A DNA stretch of 64,000 bases from positions 806,001 through 870,000 of the forward strand of contig JADANN010000146.1 in assembly GCA_018806985.1 (NCBI GenBank), written 5' to 3'. Below the pieces are notes generated by a model. That model ran no database searches, had not been told where the DNA came from, and saw only the letters and a program-made list of their open reading frames with translations. Shown here piece by piece: positions 32,871 through 42,235 of this stretch (positions are counted from its first letter, which is position 1; each line of letters begins with the position of its first letter). The DNA comes from Angiostrongylus vasorum (Eukaryota > Nematoda > Chromadorea > Rhabditida > Metastrongylidae). Both the position numbers and the translations under genes were made by a program.

Positions 32871-33935
32871 GATGAATGGGATTTTGTTTCGGCCAAATCT
32901 TTCGTTTTGGAGCGTCGCTTTCCTTCTAAACTTATCTCGTAGAGTTACTATTTCGTAGCAATTGTAGACGGCTATTTGGCCAGCTAAGTCGCGCGATCCC
33001 TCCTTTAAGTTCCTCTTCGTACACACGGAGGTGGCTGTTCGAAACGTGTTTCCCCACAGTGGCATCTTTGTGTGTGAATGATGGGAAGAGAGGAAATGAA
33101 CGAGGATGTTTTTGTTACTTGGTTTTCGGTACTATTTTGTCATGTAACCGCTACTTGATAAGTTGACTTGGACGTTAGGAAATGGAAGCCAGTCCTCTTT
33201 CGGTTTCTTCCAGGTGAACTTGAGGTACTCAGACTGCTCATTCAATAACTCAAAGCATTTGTCAATTTCCTCTTGAGTAGAGAAAATGGCAAAACAGTCA
33301 TTTATGTATCTGCTGTAGAGTGGCGGCCGGAGATCGATAACGGGGCTTCTATTGTAGACATGAACGCGATGGCAAGACTTGGTGCCAACCCCTGTCCCAT
33401 AGCCAATCCCCCTTATTTGCGCGTAGTATTTCCCAGAGCATCCGAAGATGTAGCAGTTTAGGAACTTTTTTAAGAGAGCCATAAGCTGCTGAATAGACAA
33501 GCCATGAATGTGTATCCCTCCCTCATGTTTAAGAAGAAGTTCGTGGATGGCTTGCATTGCGGAGTCATTCGATACGTTGGTGTAGAGCGCGGAAACATCG
33601 AAAACTCCATCACGTACGCGTCGTTAGGAGACGCGTTACATAGACGGTCTAAGAACATTTGGGTGTTCGTGAGATGAGCTGGGATGTGGTTAATCAGCTG
33701 GGCAAGTATTAGGCTTAGAAACCATGTTGTTCTATATAACGAAAACTGTTCTATCCATTGGCTCGTCTACGCAGCTGATGATGGGTCTAACGTTGAAGGA
33801 TGTCGTTGACTTGCTTGACGCAAGATCGTCAGGTGGTACTAACTTATATGTTTTAATAAGTAAGTATAATGCTGCTAGTACAATGCGATTGCTGAGACAG
33901 AAAACGACGAATTTCAACGTTATTCAATAAATTCG
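32871..33935 (-). pseudogene. PLE reverse transcriptase
   Basis: Minus-strand RT of a Penelope-like element. Early part: TYKLVPPDDLASSKSTTSF and NVRPIISC. Middle: SALYTNV-type segments and HELLLKHEGGIHIHGLS. Palm motif C at 33312-33295 reads YIND where YIDD is expected, so a catalytic Asp is replaced by Asn. The thumb and the C-terminal RKPSNKNILVHF with MPLWGNTFRTATS follow. At least two frameshifts and the N-terminal truncation near 33935 make it inactive. Confidence 0.92.
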
Positions 33936-33940
33936 AATGC

Positions 33941-34585
33941 ACATTGGATTCCTAAACAGTCCATTTATGTTTTGCGCTTTATACTCTGGTTCTCATAGCT
34001 TATTACTTGCATTACTCTTATTGCTGCAAAAGATCGACGTCCGTGATCAAACTCACGTTGGTGAGAATACCACCTCCGTTAAACCCTCTATGTACCAAGA
34101 AACAATTTTCAAAAGTCATAAGCAGCGCTTAACAGTTAGAGTTCAACATTAGTTGGTCTCTACTGGTATGTTAGATGAGGACTTTTCGGACGGCTTACAT
34201 CTATATCGATTAATTTTCCTTCAGCCGTTTGTTCTGCTAAACAATGGTTTTTTGCATTACATTTTCTATCCATTCGATAAAAAAATTTAATATAGACGAG
34301 GTAGCTGAAGTCGCACCAAAATCCGGACGAGGACAAAGCACCGAAACAGGATCCTGTGCTGATGAGAATGGTACAAAGTAGTGAGTGTTGCATGGATGCA
34401 AAGAGTACCAAGCTTCTTCTCTTTTGCGGAGCGATTGACCGCCTTTCGGATGGACTGGATAGCAATAGTCTTTCTAACAACTCGTGACAACAGCAGCAAG
34501 GTATTATTGATCGATTTTCCTTCGTTTCGGGTGTTTTTCCTGAAATCCAGGAACAGCGACTCTTAAGAGTGATATAGTAGGAAGT
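33941..34585. other. Unassigned stretch
   Basis: Long open frames on the minus strand (to 34699) have no recognisable domain. Confidence 0.3.
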
Positions 34586-34587
34586 GA

Positions 34588-34640
34588 AGTTGTCCCAGAT
34601 AAATCTGGTACCTATTTTCCGACCTCGGAGGGAAGAAAGG
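34588..34640 (-). mobile_element. Short SINE-A fragment
   Basis: CCCAGATAAATCTGGTACC and CCGACCTCGGAGGGA match the middle of SINE-A. Confidence 0.6.
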
Positions 34641-34699
34641 TAAAGTGGCGAATTTTGATGCGCAAATTTAGAATGTAAATTGGTTGTCGGGCTCAACAA

Positions 34700-35740
34700 C
34701 CAAGCTTTATTATTTTTTTAAGAGACCCAATCACTTCATTTTGACGCTCCGAGAGTTATTCCTCTGTCATGGCACATACAGGAGATAAACGTAGTCTAGA
34801 AAGAGGCGACATTATATCAGCCATTAGATGCAGTTAGTTTCATGGGATTAGCACTTGGTGCGACCGCTGTCCAACTCTTCGATTCAGCTAAGAATTTACA
34901 ATAAAATGGCTAGAAGGTGTATCGTTGAAGGCTTTTTTTATGGTAAAGTCGAATATGCGAGTTCCATATTGGAGAAGGTCTCGCATAGTGACTTTGATTG
35001 TAACCGCCTCTTATGCCAAAGCTCGACCTCATTAAAAGGGAGATGACATTACACGAAAACGTGGCGTTCTTGAATGAACAGAAATCACTCAGTGAACAAT
35101 ACTGAGATATGACCGTACGAATGAAGACATTACTCTTGTAAATGGTTAGGGCGAGTGAAGCGTAACCGTTAGATACAACGTGCAGTAAACTCGTGATCAG
35201 TGGGTCGATCTCGACCCCGAAATGGGAAAAGCAAACCCCTATTCTTCTAGGGGTCGAGATTTTGTATCGGTTGCTTTTTGAAAAAAATCCTACGATCCCT
35301 AAAAACTTTCAAATGCTATGAACATTTGTGAATCCTCTAGTGTAGGTGTCATAGAATGAAAAAGATAATAAACCACTTTCATGAGGAATACAAAATTGAC
35401 AAGCAGTAGCTGAATCCTTATGGAGATCTGAAAAAACCACGAGAATGACAGATTCAGGACAGCGAAAGAATTTAACAATGGCTAGGATCCGCAGATATGT
35501 GAAGGGTCAAATAAGTGTAAAATAAACAGACAAGTATTTGCGAAGGTGTCAAACAATCAGCAAAAAAAACTTTATGTTAATGAGACTGTCGGAATGAACT
35601 TAATACAGAAAACATAACATTGGCGTTTAGCGTAATGCAAATATGAGTATCACATGAGGACTTAAGCTCGGGCAGTAGCTTTCAGTGCATGTTGTCTGGT
35701 GTCTTATTTCTACTTGGTTTTCCGTTGAAGACTTAGTAGG
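34700..35740. other. Unassigned stretch
   Basis: About 1 kb downstream of the Thr-rich gene. No repeat or exon recognised. Confidence 0.35.
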
Positions 35741-37150
35741 TTATAATAGACGGGTGAAACAGCCTTCTTCTTGAAATTTTGACTTGGACCGGTGAGTTCT
35801 TTTCGAATTCGTCGAAGTAAGATTTCCTTTTGAGTTTACCAAACCAATATTGCCTTTTGACTTTGTCGTGCCGTGTTTTTCTTTTGACTTGGCCAAGATA
35901 TTGCTCTGTGAGGTCTTGGAGGCTTTCGTTGCAGACGCAGTTCTTTTTTGTTTTTGCTCATTTTCAGCCTTTGACCACTTTTTTTGAGAGCTTCAGAGTT
36001 TTGTCATTTTAAAAGATGTCTAATCTCAGCATAGTAGGGACACTCCTCTTGTTCTGAACGATCTACGTGGACTGGCTCTGATACTTGAACATGGCTACAC
36101 GCCACTTTCTTGGCATTTCACAGAATAGGCGAAAACCTACCTTTTTCCAACTTGTTTATTATCAGACACGTCGTCTTCACGTCTTTTCAACGGCCCATCT
36201 TTAGACACCGGTTTCGCTGATGATGTTGTTGGCGGTGACGGTGGTGGTGATAATGGTGTTGTTTGTAAAATTCCATCACTCTTCAGTTTGGTTGGTGTTT
36301 CTAATACGTTCATCGTCTTCGTCGACATTGCCATCGTTCTTGGTTCTTTCTTTCCGTTGCCGTAATTGTTGTTAATGTTAGTGTATTTGATGTCGTTACT
36401 GTTGTTAAAGTCGTCGCTGTTGTTTCTTTTCTTGTTGTCGTTGTTGTTGCTGTTGTTGTTGTTGTTGCAGTTGTTGGCGTTGTGGTAGTTGTTGTTGGTG
36501 TTGTAGCTGTTGCTGTTGATGGCGATGTTGGAGTAGCTGTTGCTGGTATTGTAGTTGTAGTAGTAATACTTGTTGTTGGTGTAGTTGTTATAACATTGGT
36601 AGATGTTGTTGGTGTTGTAGCTGTTGCTGTTGATGGCAATGTAGTGGTATTTGTTACCGGCGCTACAGATGTTTCTGTTGACGTTATAGGTATACTAGTT
36701 GTTGTCGCAGACGTAGTAATAGTTGCTTTTGTTGACGTTGTGGTAGTAGTTCTTGCTGGTATTGTAGTTGTAGTAGTAGTACTTGTTGTTGGTGTAGTTG
36801 TTGTAACAGTGGTAGTTGTAACCGTGGCAGTAGTTGTCGTTGTTGACGTAGAAGTCGTTGTTCCTGTCGTTATTGTAACTGTTGTGGTCGTCGTATTTGT
36901 AAGTGATTGTCTTTTCACCGCTTTCTTCTTCTTTATAAAAGCTTCATTCTCAGGATTGCCCCAAGCTAAAAGTACATCTTTCTCGTCTTATTAAATTAGG
37001 TGCAAAAAACCTTTCATTGGCAGAATTTTCTTTTTATAACATTTCATTCACGGTGGTTTTGATGGTGTTGTCTCCCAAACAGCTACACATAAGGTAATCT
37101 TGGATTCTTTTGGACAAACTTTAAAATTTAAACTTTGACAAAGATGAAAC
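35741..37150 (-). CDS. Thr-rich mucin-like protein, possibly MSP-like N-terminus
   Basis: Minus strand. Last exon 35990-35741 is Lys/Ser-rich (KWSKAENEQKQKRTAS onward, stop at 35743-35741). It joins in phase to the exon ending at 36141 (VGK|S; donor GTAGGT). That exon holds a Pro/Ser segment (PLSPPPSPPTTSS) preceded by about 200 codons of Thr-rich sequence starting after WGNPENEAFIKKKKAVKR (acceptor TTTTAG at about 36966). A short upstream open segment, VCPKESKITL (to 37089), may splice on to give KITLSWGNPENEAF, loosely like the end of a major-sperm-protein domain; this is tentative. Near 36340 the Thr frame and the downstream frame differ by one base, so there is either an indel or an undetected intron. 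ACN codons vary freely at the third base, supporting real coding. Likely heavily O-glycosylated or disordered. Confidence 0.5.
36333..36918 (-). repeat. ACN (Thr) low-complexity coding repeat
   Basis: About 195 codons dominated by ACA, ACG, ACT and ACC, interspersed with Pro, Ile, Ala and Ser. It includes a roughly 110-base internal duplication (the plus-strand TGTTGGTGTTGTAGCTGTTG blocks near 36500 and 36610). The alternative Asn/Tyr frame is interrupted by a stop. Confidence 0.85.
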
Positions 37151-37204
37151 GAAAGGGCAGGAAGCTGGGCAAATACGTCAACGTTTCATCTGGGCGCATA
37201 ACTG

Positions 37205-37478
37205 AGCGTTTACGATATTCCAGTGGATGCGCGATACATTCCTCTACCTTCCTAGTATCATAGGGTTAAATGCATGCAAATCCGGTCCACACAATAACAC
37301 ATGATAGGCTACCAATGCACCAAGTTAGTGTTTTATCCTCACCAGGAAGTCTGGCAATAACTTACCGACCCCGAAGACGTGGAAGAATTTATGAATGCGA
37401 GTAATAAAATTGGTCCAAGGACCGATCCGGTGCTGATTGAATAGTAACTTCAACTACTGTGCTACACGCGTGTATCAC
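37205..37478 (-). mobile_element. SINE-A copy, diverged
   Basis: Head CGCGTGTAGCACAGTAGTTG on the minus strand, then the body (CATTGGTAGCC, TTGCATGCATTTAA) to the tail near 37205. It sits upstream of the Thr-rich gene. Confidence 0.75.
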
Positions 37479-37479
37479 G

Positions 37480-37920
37480 CGGAAACCTAGCCCACCACCA
37501 ATAAATGTTAGCCACATGAAATGGTGGGGGTTTGTACTTTTCCAAACGATGATGTCAAAAACTGAGGCTTTGATGAACAAAAAACAACCTTGCCATTTAA
37601 AGGATGTTGAATACGCAATTCCACCTTAATTAATTCAGAAGCTCCAAGTCATGGTTCTCAAGATTTGTGTGCTTGCTAAGACTTGCTATGAGTTAGTGTG
37701 GTCCATCAAAAAACACATTTCTGTCACCACTTGGAAGTGTTTCACGGGTTCTGTTGACTCTACTTCTGGACTTTTAATACACGCCCTTGTCTCCCACTTA
37801 GTACACAATGCATGGAAGACATTTTGTCCTGATTTGCTTCTAATGAGAACGAAGAAAAAGCTATGAATATGACTTGTTCAACAATATTTTAAACCAGTGA
37901 TTCTGACTTTCGCAAAGTAC
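37480..37920. other. Unassigned stretch
   Basis: Upstream of the Thr-rich gene. Contains a 71-codon open stretch at 37651-37866 (+) without recognisable content. Confidence 0.3.
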
Positions 37921-37924
37921 TGTA

Positions 37925-38010
37925 GCTTTGGAGGTATAGAGCAGTGGTTAGACGTGTTCTACACAAATCTCGTTGGTACATCAACCGAACCCTTGTCTGT
38001 TTTTCATGTC
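37925..38010 (+). mobile_element. tRNA-like SINE head relic
   Basis: GGTATAGAGCAGTGGTTAGACGTG is a good A-box head; the B-box position reads GGTACATCAACC. The body is missing. Confidence 0.5.
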
Positions 38011-38655
38011 CACGAGTTTCTTAACACCTAGCACTGGGCGCTCAATATTCTGAAGTTACATAGAATGGTGTTGGTAATGATGAGAGTACTTAATGTTTAT
38101 ATGATTGGCATGAGGAAGTCACGCCCCACGAGCGTTTTCGAGTTTATAGAATGTTCTGGAATAATATCTGAACGAATTCGGCTGATAAATAGCAAGAAGA
38201 ATTTCAGAAAAGGCGAAAATAATGAGACTCTGTCAAGAATTTCTTCACTTACGAGAAGGAAACAAGCGACCAATACTGATGGTCGCATTTCAAGTGAAAC
38301 GACGTTACTTTACTTAATTCTCTTCTGCGACGTGCATTTATCTGACGGACAACTACAGAAATGAAATACGCTTGAGAATTGAACACGAAAAATGGAAAAA
38401 ATGTAAACAAAACAATGACCGTGATAACGAAGAAAAGGACTACCGATATTAAAAAAATGTTTAGTAATGCTGATTCACTCTTTAATTTGTAGGGCAGCTT
38501 GGTATTGGTCGTTCATAAACTATACATATCAAGGTTTCCTATCAATATACAAATCTAATCGATTGATTAGACATCCTTAATAAACCACAAAGAAAAATAA
38601 TGTAATCATATAGCGAGGCGAGATGCATAGGAAGTGTCCACATCAAGCGAATGGA
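38011..38655. other. Unassigned stretch with an open reading frame
   Basis: 99 codons at 38065-38364 (+), basic and Ser/Arg-rich, with no domain recognised and no clear splice sites. Confidence 0.25.
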
Positions 38656-38688
38656 AACCTGTGGCGCAGTGGCCGAAGACGGTTTGCA

Positions 38689-38720
<32 letters not shown>

Positions 38721-38942
38721 CTGAGATCGATCCTCGCACCCTGGCTCTCCAATTCCTACATCCCTCCGAGATCGGAAAATTGGTATCAGACTTGGGAGGA
38801 TAGGAACACTGGCTCGATACATCAGTAGGCTATTGGGCCACCGCGAGTTATTGTAAAGGACCGATATACATTCAATCACCTCCAACGATGCTTAATGAAC
38901 TCGAATGCATATTGGTCAACTACAAGAGTTTTTAGCTTTAGC
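38656..38942 (+). mobile_element. SINE-A copy with expanded microsatellite
   Basis: A box TGGCGCAGTGG and B box GAGATCGATCC, with the ACACACG stretch of the head expanded into (AC)n at 38689-38720. The body and tail are otherwise typical. Confidence 0.9.
38689..38720. repeat. (AC)n microsatellite inside the SINE-A head
   Basis: About 32 bases of AC with one G, placed exactly where other copies read CAACACACGTGG. Confidence 0.95.
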
Positions 38943-39059
38943 TTTATTACATAATGATGTAGTTGTACGAACAAACTTCTCCAAATTATTACTGATTAAA
39001 TCAGATATCTTTGAGTACCTGTCATTGTTCAGTAGCGAACTGTTTACTACTGCTTCCAG

Positions 39060-39253
39060 TACGGCGTAACCTTTTAAGTGTCCACGGTGTCAAGTTGAGT
39101 GTACAAAAGTATCACTACACTCGGTGCCGTCGAGACAGCGGTCGAATTTCTTCGGCATTAGTTTCGCTGAACAAATTCGTCCCCGCTATCGGTTATACCA
39201 AACCTGGTATGGTCGGAACCGCAGTTTTGCGCTATCGAATCAGAAATGTTTGA
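39060..39253 (+). CDS. Candidate terminal exon, unknown protein
   Basis: Acceptor CTGCTTCCAG|T, then an open frame to TGA at 39251-39253, reading LLSVHGVKLSVQKYHYTRC and then LNKFVPAIGYTKPGMVG. Composition is protein-like. No family recognised and no partner exon found. Confidence 0.3.
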
Positions 39254-39379
39254 ACCTTATAATAAAATCACGCAGTGATTTAAGTGTGTGATGATGCACC
39301 AAAAGTATTACAAGCTGGTATTCCAGCAAACTGTTTTCTACAAAAAAAGAGGAATTCTTGTCTCTATGTCTTTCATGCT

Positions 39380-39650
39380 AAAAAGGATAAAGCTCTCGGC
39401 GTTGATCAATCCCCTGCGGCATGCGCCATGGGTTCAACTTCACTGAGCACTGTTGGAGGTGACTGAATGGATATCTTGCCTTTAGAATGACTCGCAGTGG
39501 CCTGCCGATGTATCAGGCCAGTGCTGCAATCCTCCCAAACAAGTTTGGTACCAATTTTCAGAAACCCGATGGATGAAGGGCTTGGTGAGCGTGGGGCGCA
39601 GGACCGACCTCACGTGGATCGAAGTGCGCCTCCGACCACTGCGCCCTTGC
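39380..39650 (-). mobile_element. SINE-A copy
   Basis: Head GGGCGCAGTGGTCGGAGG, body and tail GAGAGCTTTATCC. It is part of a module shared with 54043-54610. Confidence 0.9.
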
Positions 39651-39975
39651 AGCTTAAAGAACAAAACCTTTGAAAAATATGGAAATTTGCACTAGGAGGA
39701 CAAAAACATCTTTATGAAAGTTATCTCTTATTATATTAGGAGATTTATCGAATAAATGTGAGCATGTGGAACATTTTGGGAAGCATTCAGTCATTCTAGA
39801 CACTAACAGTAGATGCCAAAGTACTTCAAAACGAATCACTCAAGGGATTCTTCCCAGGAAAAACAAACTACTTTATCAAACATTTTAAAATAGGCATGGA
39901 AATCATGGTGATAATCTTTTTAGACTGGAAATACAGCAGTGAGCGCTATTTAGTTGGTCAACTACTGAACCCTTC
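39651..39975. repeat. 325-bp flank duplicated at 54276-54610
   Basis: From the SINE head outward both loci share AATATGGA, TTTATGAAAGT, GCATTCAGTCATTC, AACGAATCACTCAAG and CTATTTAGTTGGTCAACTA in order. Confidence 0.85.
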
Positions 39976-40370
39976 CAACGGTTTACCGCCTCATCGTGGA
40001 TGGGGATGTTCCTGGGTGTCGGACTGCGATGTATAGCAAGGGGCATTCATCTCGTTGGCAGGGTCTTCCAAGCTGAGAACGAGTGCGGCGTTTTCATCAG
40101 GAATCCTAGCTAAGAGTAAACCAATACCAGGATCCACCACCGTCCTGGTATCAAATTCGTCGCACGGTGGCAACTTTCCCTCTGATCCACAAGCGCTCTG
40201 ACTGCCTGTGGCCGTGAAGAATTGGGGCAGACTTTGGCCAGACTGACCTCGGGATTCCAGCGAACCACAGTGGCTTAACCAGCAAATCTCCGAAAAATGG
40301 AGATTAAGCTGGGGCCCGGACAACCAGTGAGGATGGGCCATTCAAGTATCAAGTAAGTGAGCTACTAGTG
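39976..40370 (+). repeat. Family C repeat copy
   Basis: The fullest copy with 52055-52450: GTTTACCGCCTC, GTTCCTGGGTGTCGG, the inverted pair around GGATCCACCACCGTCC, GGGGCAGACTTTGGCC and CATTCAAGTATCAAGTAAG. Confidence 0.8.
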
Positions 40371-41035
40371 CACCGGCTTCCATATCCGGCACAAACGAAC
40401 AACGAACCCCTCAAACAGCAAGAAATCTTAACGCATGTAAATATTCGGGCAACTTTTCAATTGCGAAAAAAGTGAGAACAAGTCGGCACCATGTGTACAG
40501 CTACAGCTACAACTTGTCGCAAGGCTCACAGGAAATATTGAGAAATGTTCTATACAAGAAATACAAAAGGTTGCTTAGCCACAACTAATGAACGAGCACG
40601 AAATGGATAAAGCATCAGATTGAAGGATGTAACATAAAACCTTGCGAAAATATTGCTCGACCTATACATACACGAGCCAACTAAACAGAGCCAACACCGG
40701 GCTATATTTGTCTTCGTACTGCGATAAATGGCAAACCTAGACTTGGGCGAAAAACTGTGCTAGATCATAGACGATTCGACAGAGTACAAATGTAATCGAT
40801 ACATCGGCCATCGGAGTCCTTGTATGCCGCGGTCGAGATGGTTGAAATTTTCGAGATTCTTGAAAAAAGTAGTAGACGCTTGGCTAGTTTTCTGGCTACT
40901 GTGATGAATAAGGCAAAGTTTCGTAGAGCACCTTGTTGAAGCCTTCCAGCGTTGGGTGTGGTAGATGTGGTCACGAGTTACTGTGAAGAGGGGATTGCCT
41001 TTTTCCTACTGACCAATCGCTGATACAAACGCTAA
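40371..41035. other. Unassigned stretch
   Basis: No repeat or exon recognised. Confidence 0.35.
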
Positions 41036-41039
41036 ATAT

Positions 41040-41200
41040 TTCAAGCTCGAAGGACCCGCATGGTGTGGTGATGAACGCATTAGTCCCCGGAAAGGGTAAT
41101 AGCGCTTTCGTTGTCCACCGGAGACACCTGCAGTCAGGAATTTTGCAAATATCTCAATATCATTGTGGTCGTGTGTAGCATAATACCCAGCCGTAAAAAA
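41040..41200 (+). mobile_element. SINE-B head and tail fragment
   Basis: GGACCCGCATGGTGTGGTG, the decayed B box, TTTTGCAAATATCTCAATATC and the terminal TACCCAGCCGTAAAAAACG. Confidence 0.8.
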
Positions 41201-41231
41201 CGTATCAAGCAGAACATGAAAGCAAACATTT

Positions 41232-41380
41232 TGAAGTTTGTAATGCACTTTGGTGATTTGCTCGGTGTAATTGGTCGCGGTAATCGTTTCACACGCGTTT
41301 GGGAAGTTGAAGTCGATGAAGCCAACAGCACACAACCGGATGATTTGTATGACCTTCTTTTGGTGCAGCTTCGGAGTTAA
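41232..41380 (+). CDS. Candidate terminal exon, unknown protein
   Basis: Plus-strand frame reading VMHFGDLLGVIGRGNRF, then WEVEVDEANSTQPDDLYDLL, ending in tandem TAA TAA at 41378. Acidic and well-formed, unlike shadow frames. A plausible acceptor is TTTTGAAG near 41238. It lies between a SINE-B fragment and a mariner relic. Confidence 0.35.
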
Positions 41381-41394
41381 TAAGTGATACGAAG

Positions 41395-41640
41395 CTCCAT
41401 TGTGGTCGAACCACTGAGCCGATCGCTCCTTTTGTCACGGAGGATCAACTTCTCGTCGCACGTAACACTACACGCAAGAAATGTGTCGTTCTGATTGCGC
41501 AAAAGAAGCGCTGATAATACTTCAACACAGCGATTCCTTTTATTTTCATTCAATTCGCAGCACAGCTTCCATCTGTCGTATTTTCCGGGACTTTCCAGTT
41601 TTCTTTTAAATGTCCCCGATAAAGTCGGGTGAACGCACTG
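41395..41640 (-). pseudogene. Mariner transposase relic
   Basis: The minus strand reads CCELNENKRNRCVEVLSALL, LRNQND and VTCDEKLIL, matching the mariner block that carries the first catalytic Asp in CDEKW-type motifs. The rest of the gene is missing. Confidence 0.75.
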
Positions 41641-41962
41641 ACTTCTTCCGTAAGTCCTCACGTAGTCTTCGGTATCTTTTTTCCCACCAAAGCCTTTAAT
41701 TCGTAGTCATCAATAGAAGAACGACGGTGTAGTGCTCATTAAAACATCCTTATATCCAATCTTAGTTAATGGTTCTGGTCGTTTGTCCCTACATAAAGTC
41801 CGCGCTTGATTTCTTTAAAGTACAGTTGCCGAAGGCACTATTGCCACACCTGAAATTCCTACCCCTAAAACTTTCAAGAGTACAATTAATGCTGCAGTTA
41901 GGGCATTTGCTTTCACGCTTTCTTATTGGACAAAAAAGCAGAAGGGACACAATGAAGGTAAC

Positions 41963-42235
41963 TAGCGCGGTGGTTAGACGTGCCGTGAAATACACACGTG
42001 GTGACTGGATCGATCCTATGCCCCTAGTTTCCACAAGTTTTCCATCCGTTCGGGTCTGCGAATTGGTACCAGACTGCGTGCGAGGAGAGGAGGCAGCACT
42101 GAATTGATGAAATGCTTGGCCATTCCAAGTCATTGTAAAGGCCAGATATGAATTCACTCGCCTCTAGCGATGCTTCTAAAGTCAACACATGGCACATTCT
42201 CCAAATATTGATCAAAACCGAGAGCTTTATTTTCT
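41963..42235 (+). mobile_element. SINE-A copy, diverged
   Basis: Head TAGCGCGGTGGTTAGACG with B-box-like GACTGGATCGATCC, body and tail AAACCGAGAGCTTTATT. Confidence 0.85.

Noticed and set aside
34160..34699. A 179-codon minus-strand ORF as a host gene
   Set aside because: The N-terminal part is SINE-A sequence, other frames are equally open, and there is no recognisable domain.
36482..36994. Plus-strand Val-rich ORF of 170 codons
   Set aside because: It is the antisense of the Thr codon repeat (ACN read as GTN). The minus frame has the better flanking exon structure.
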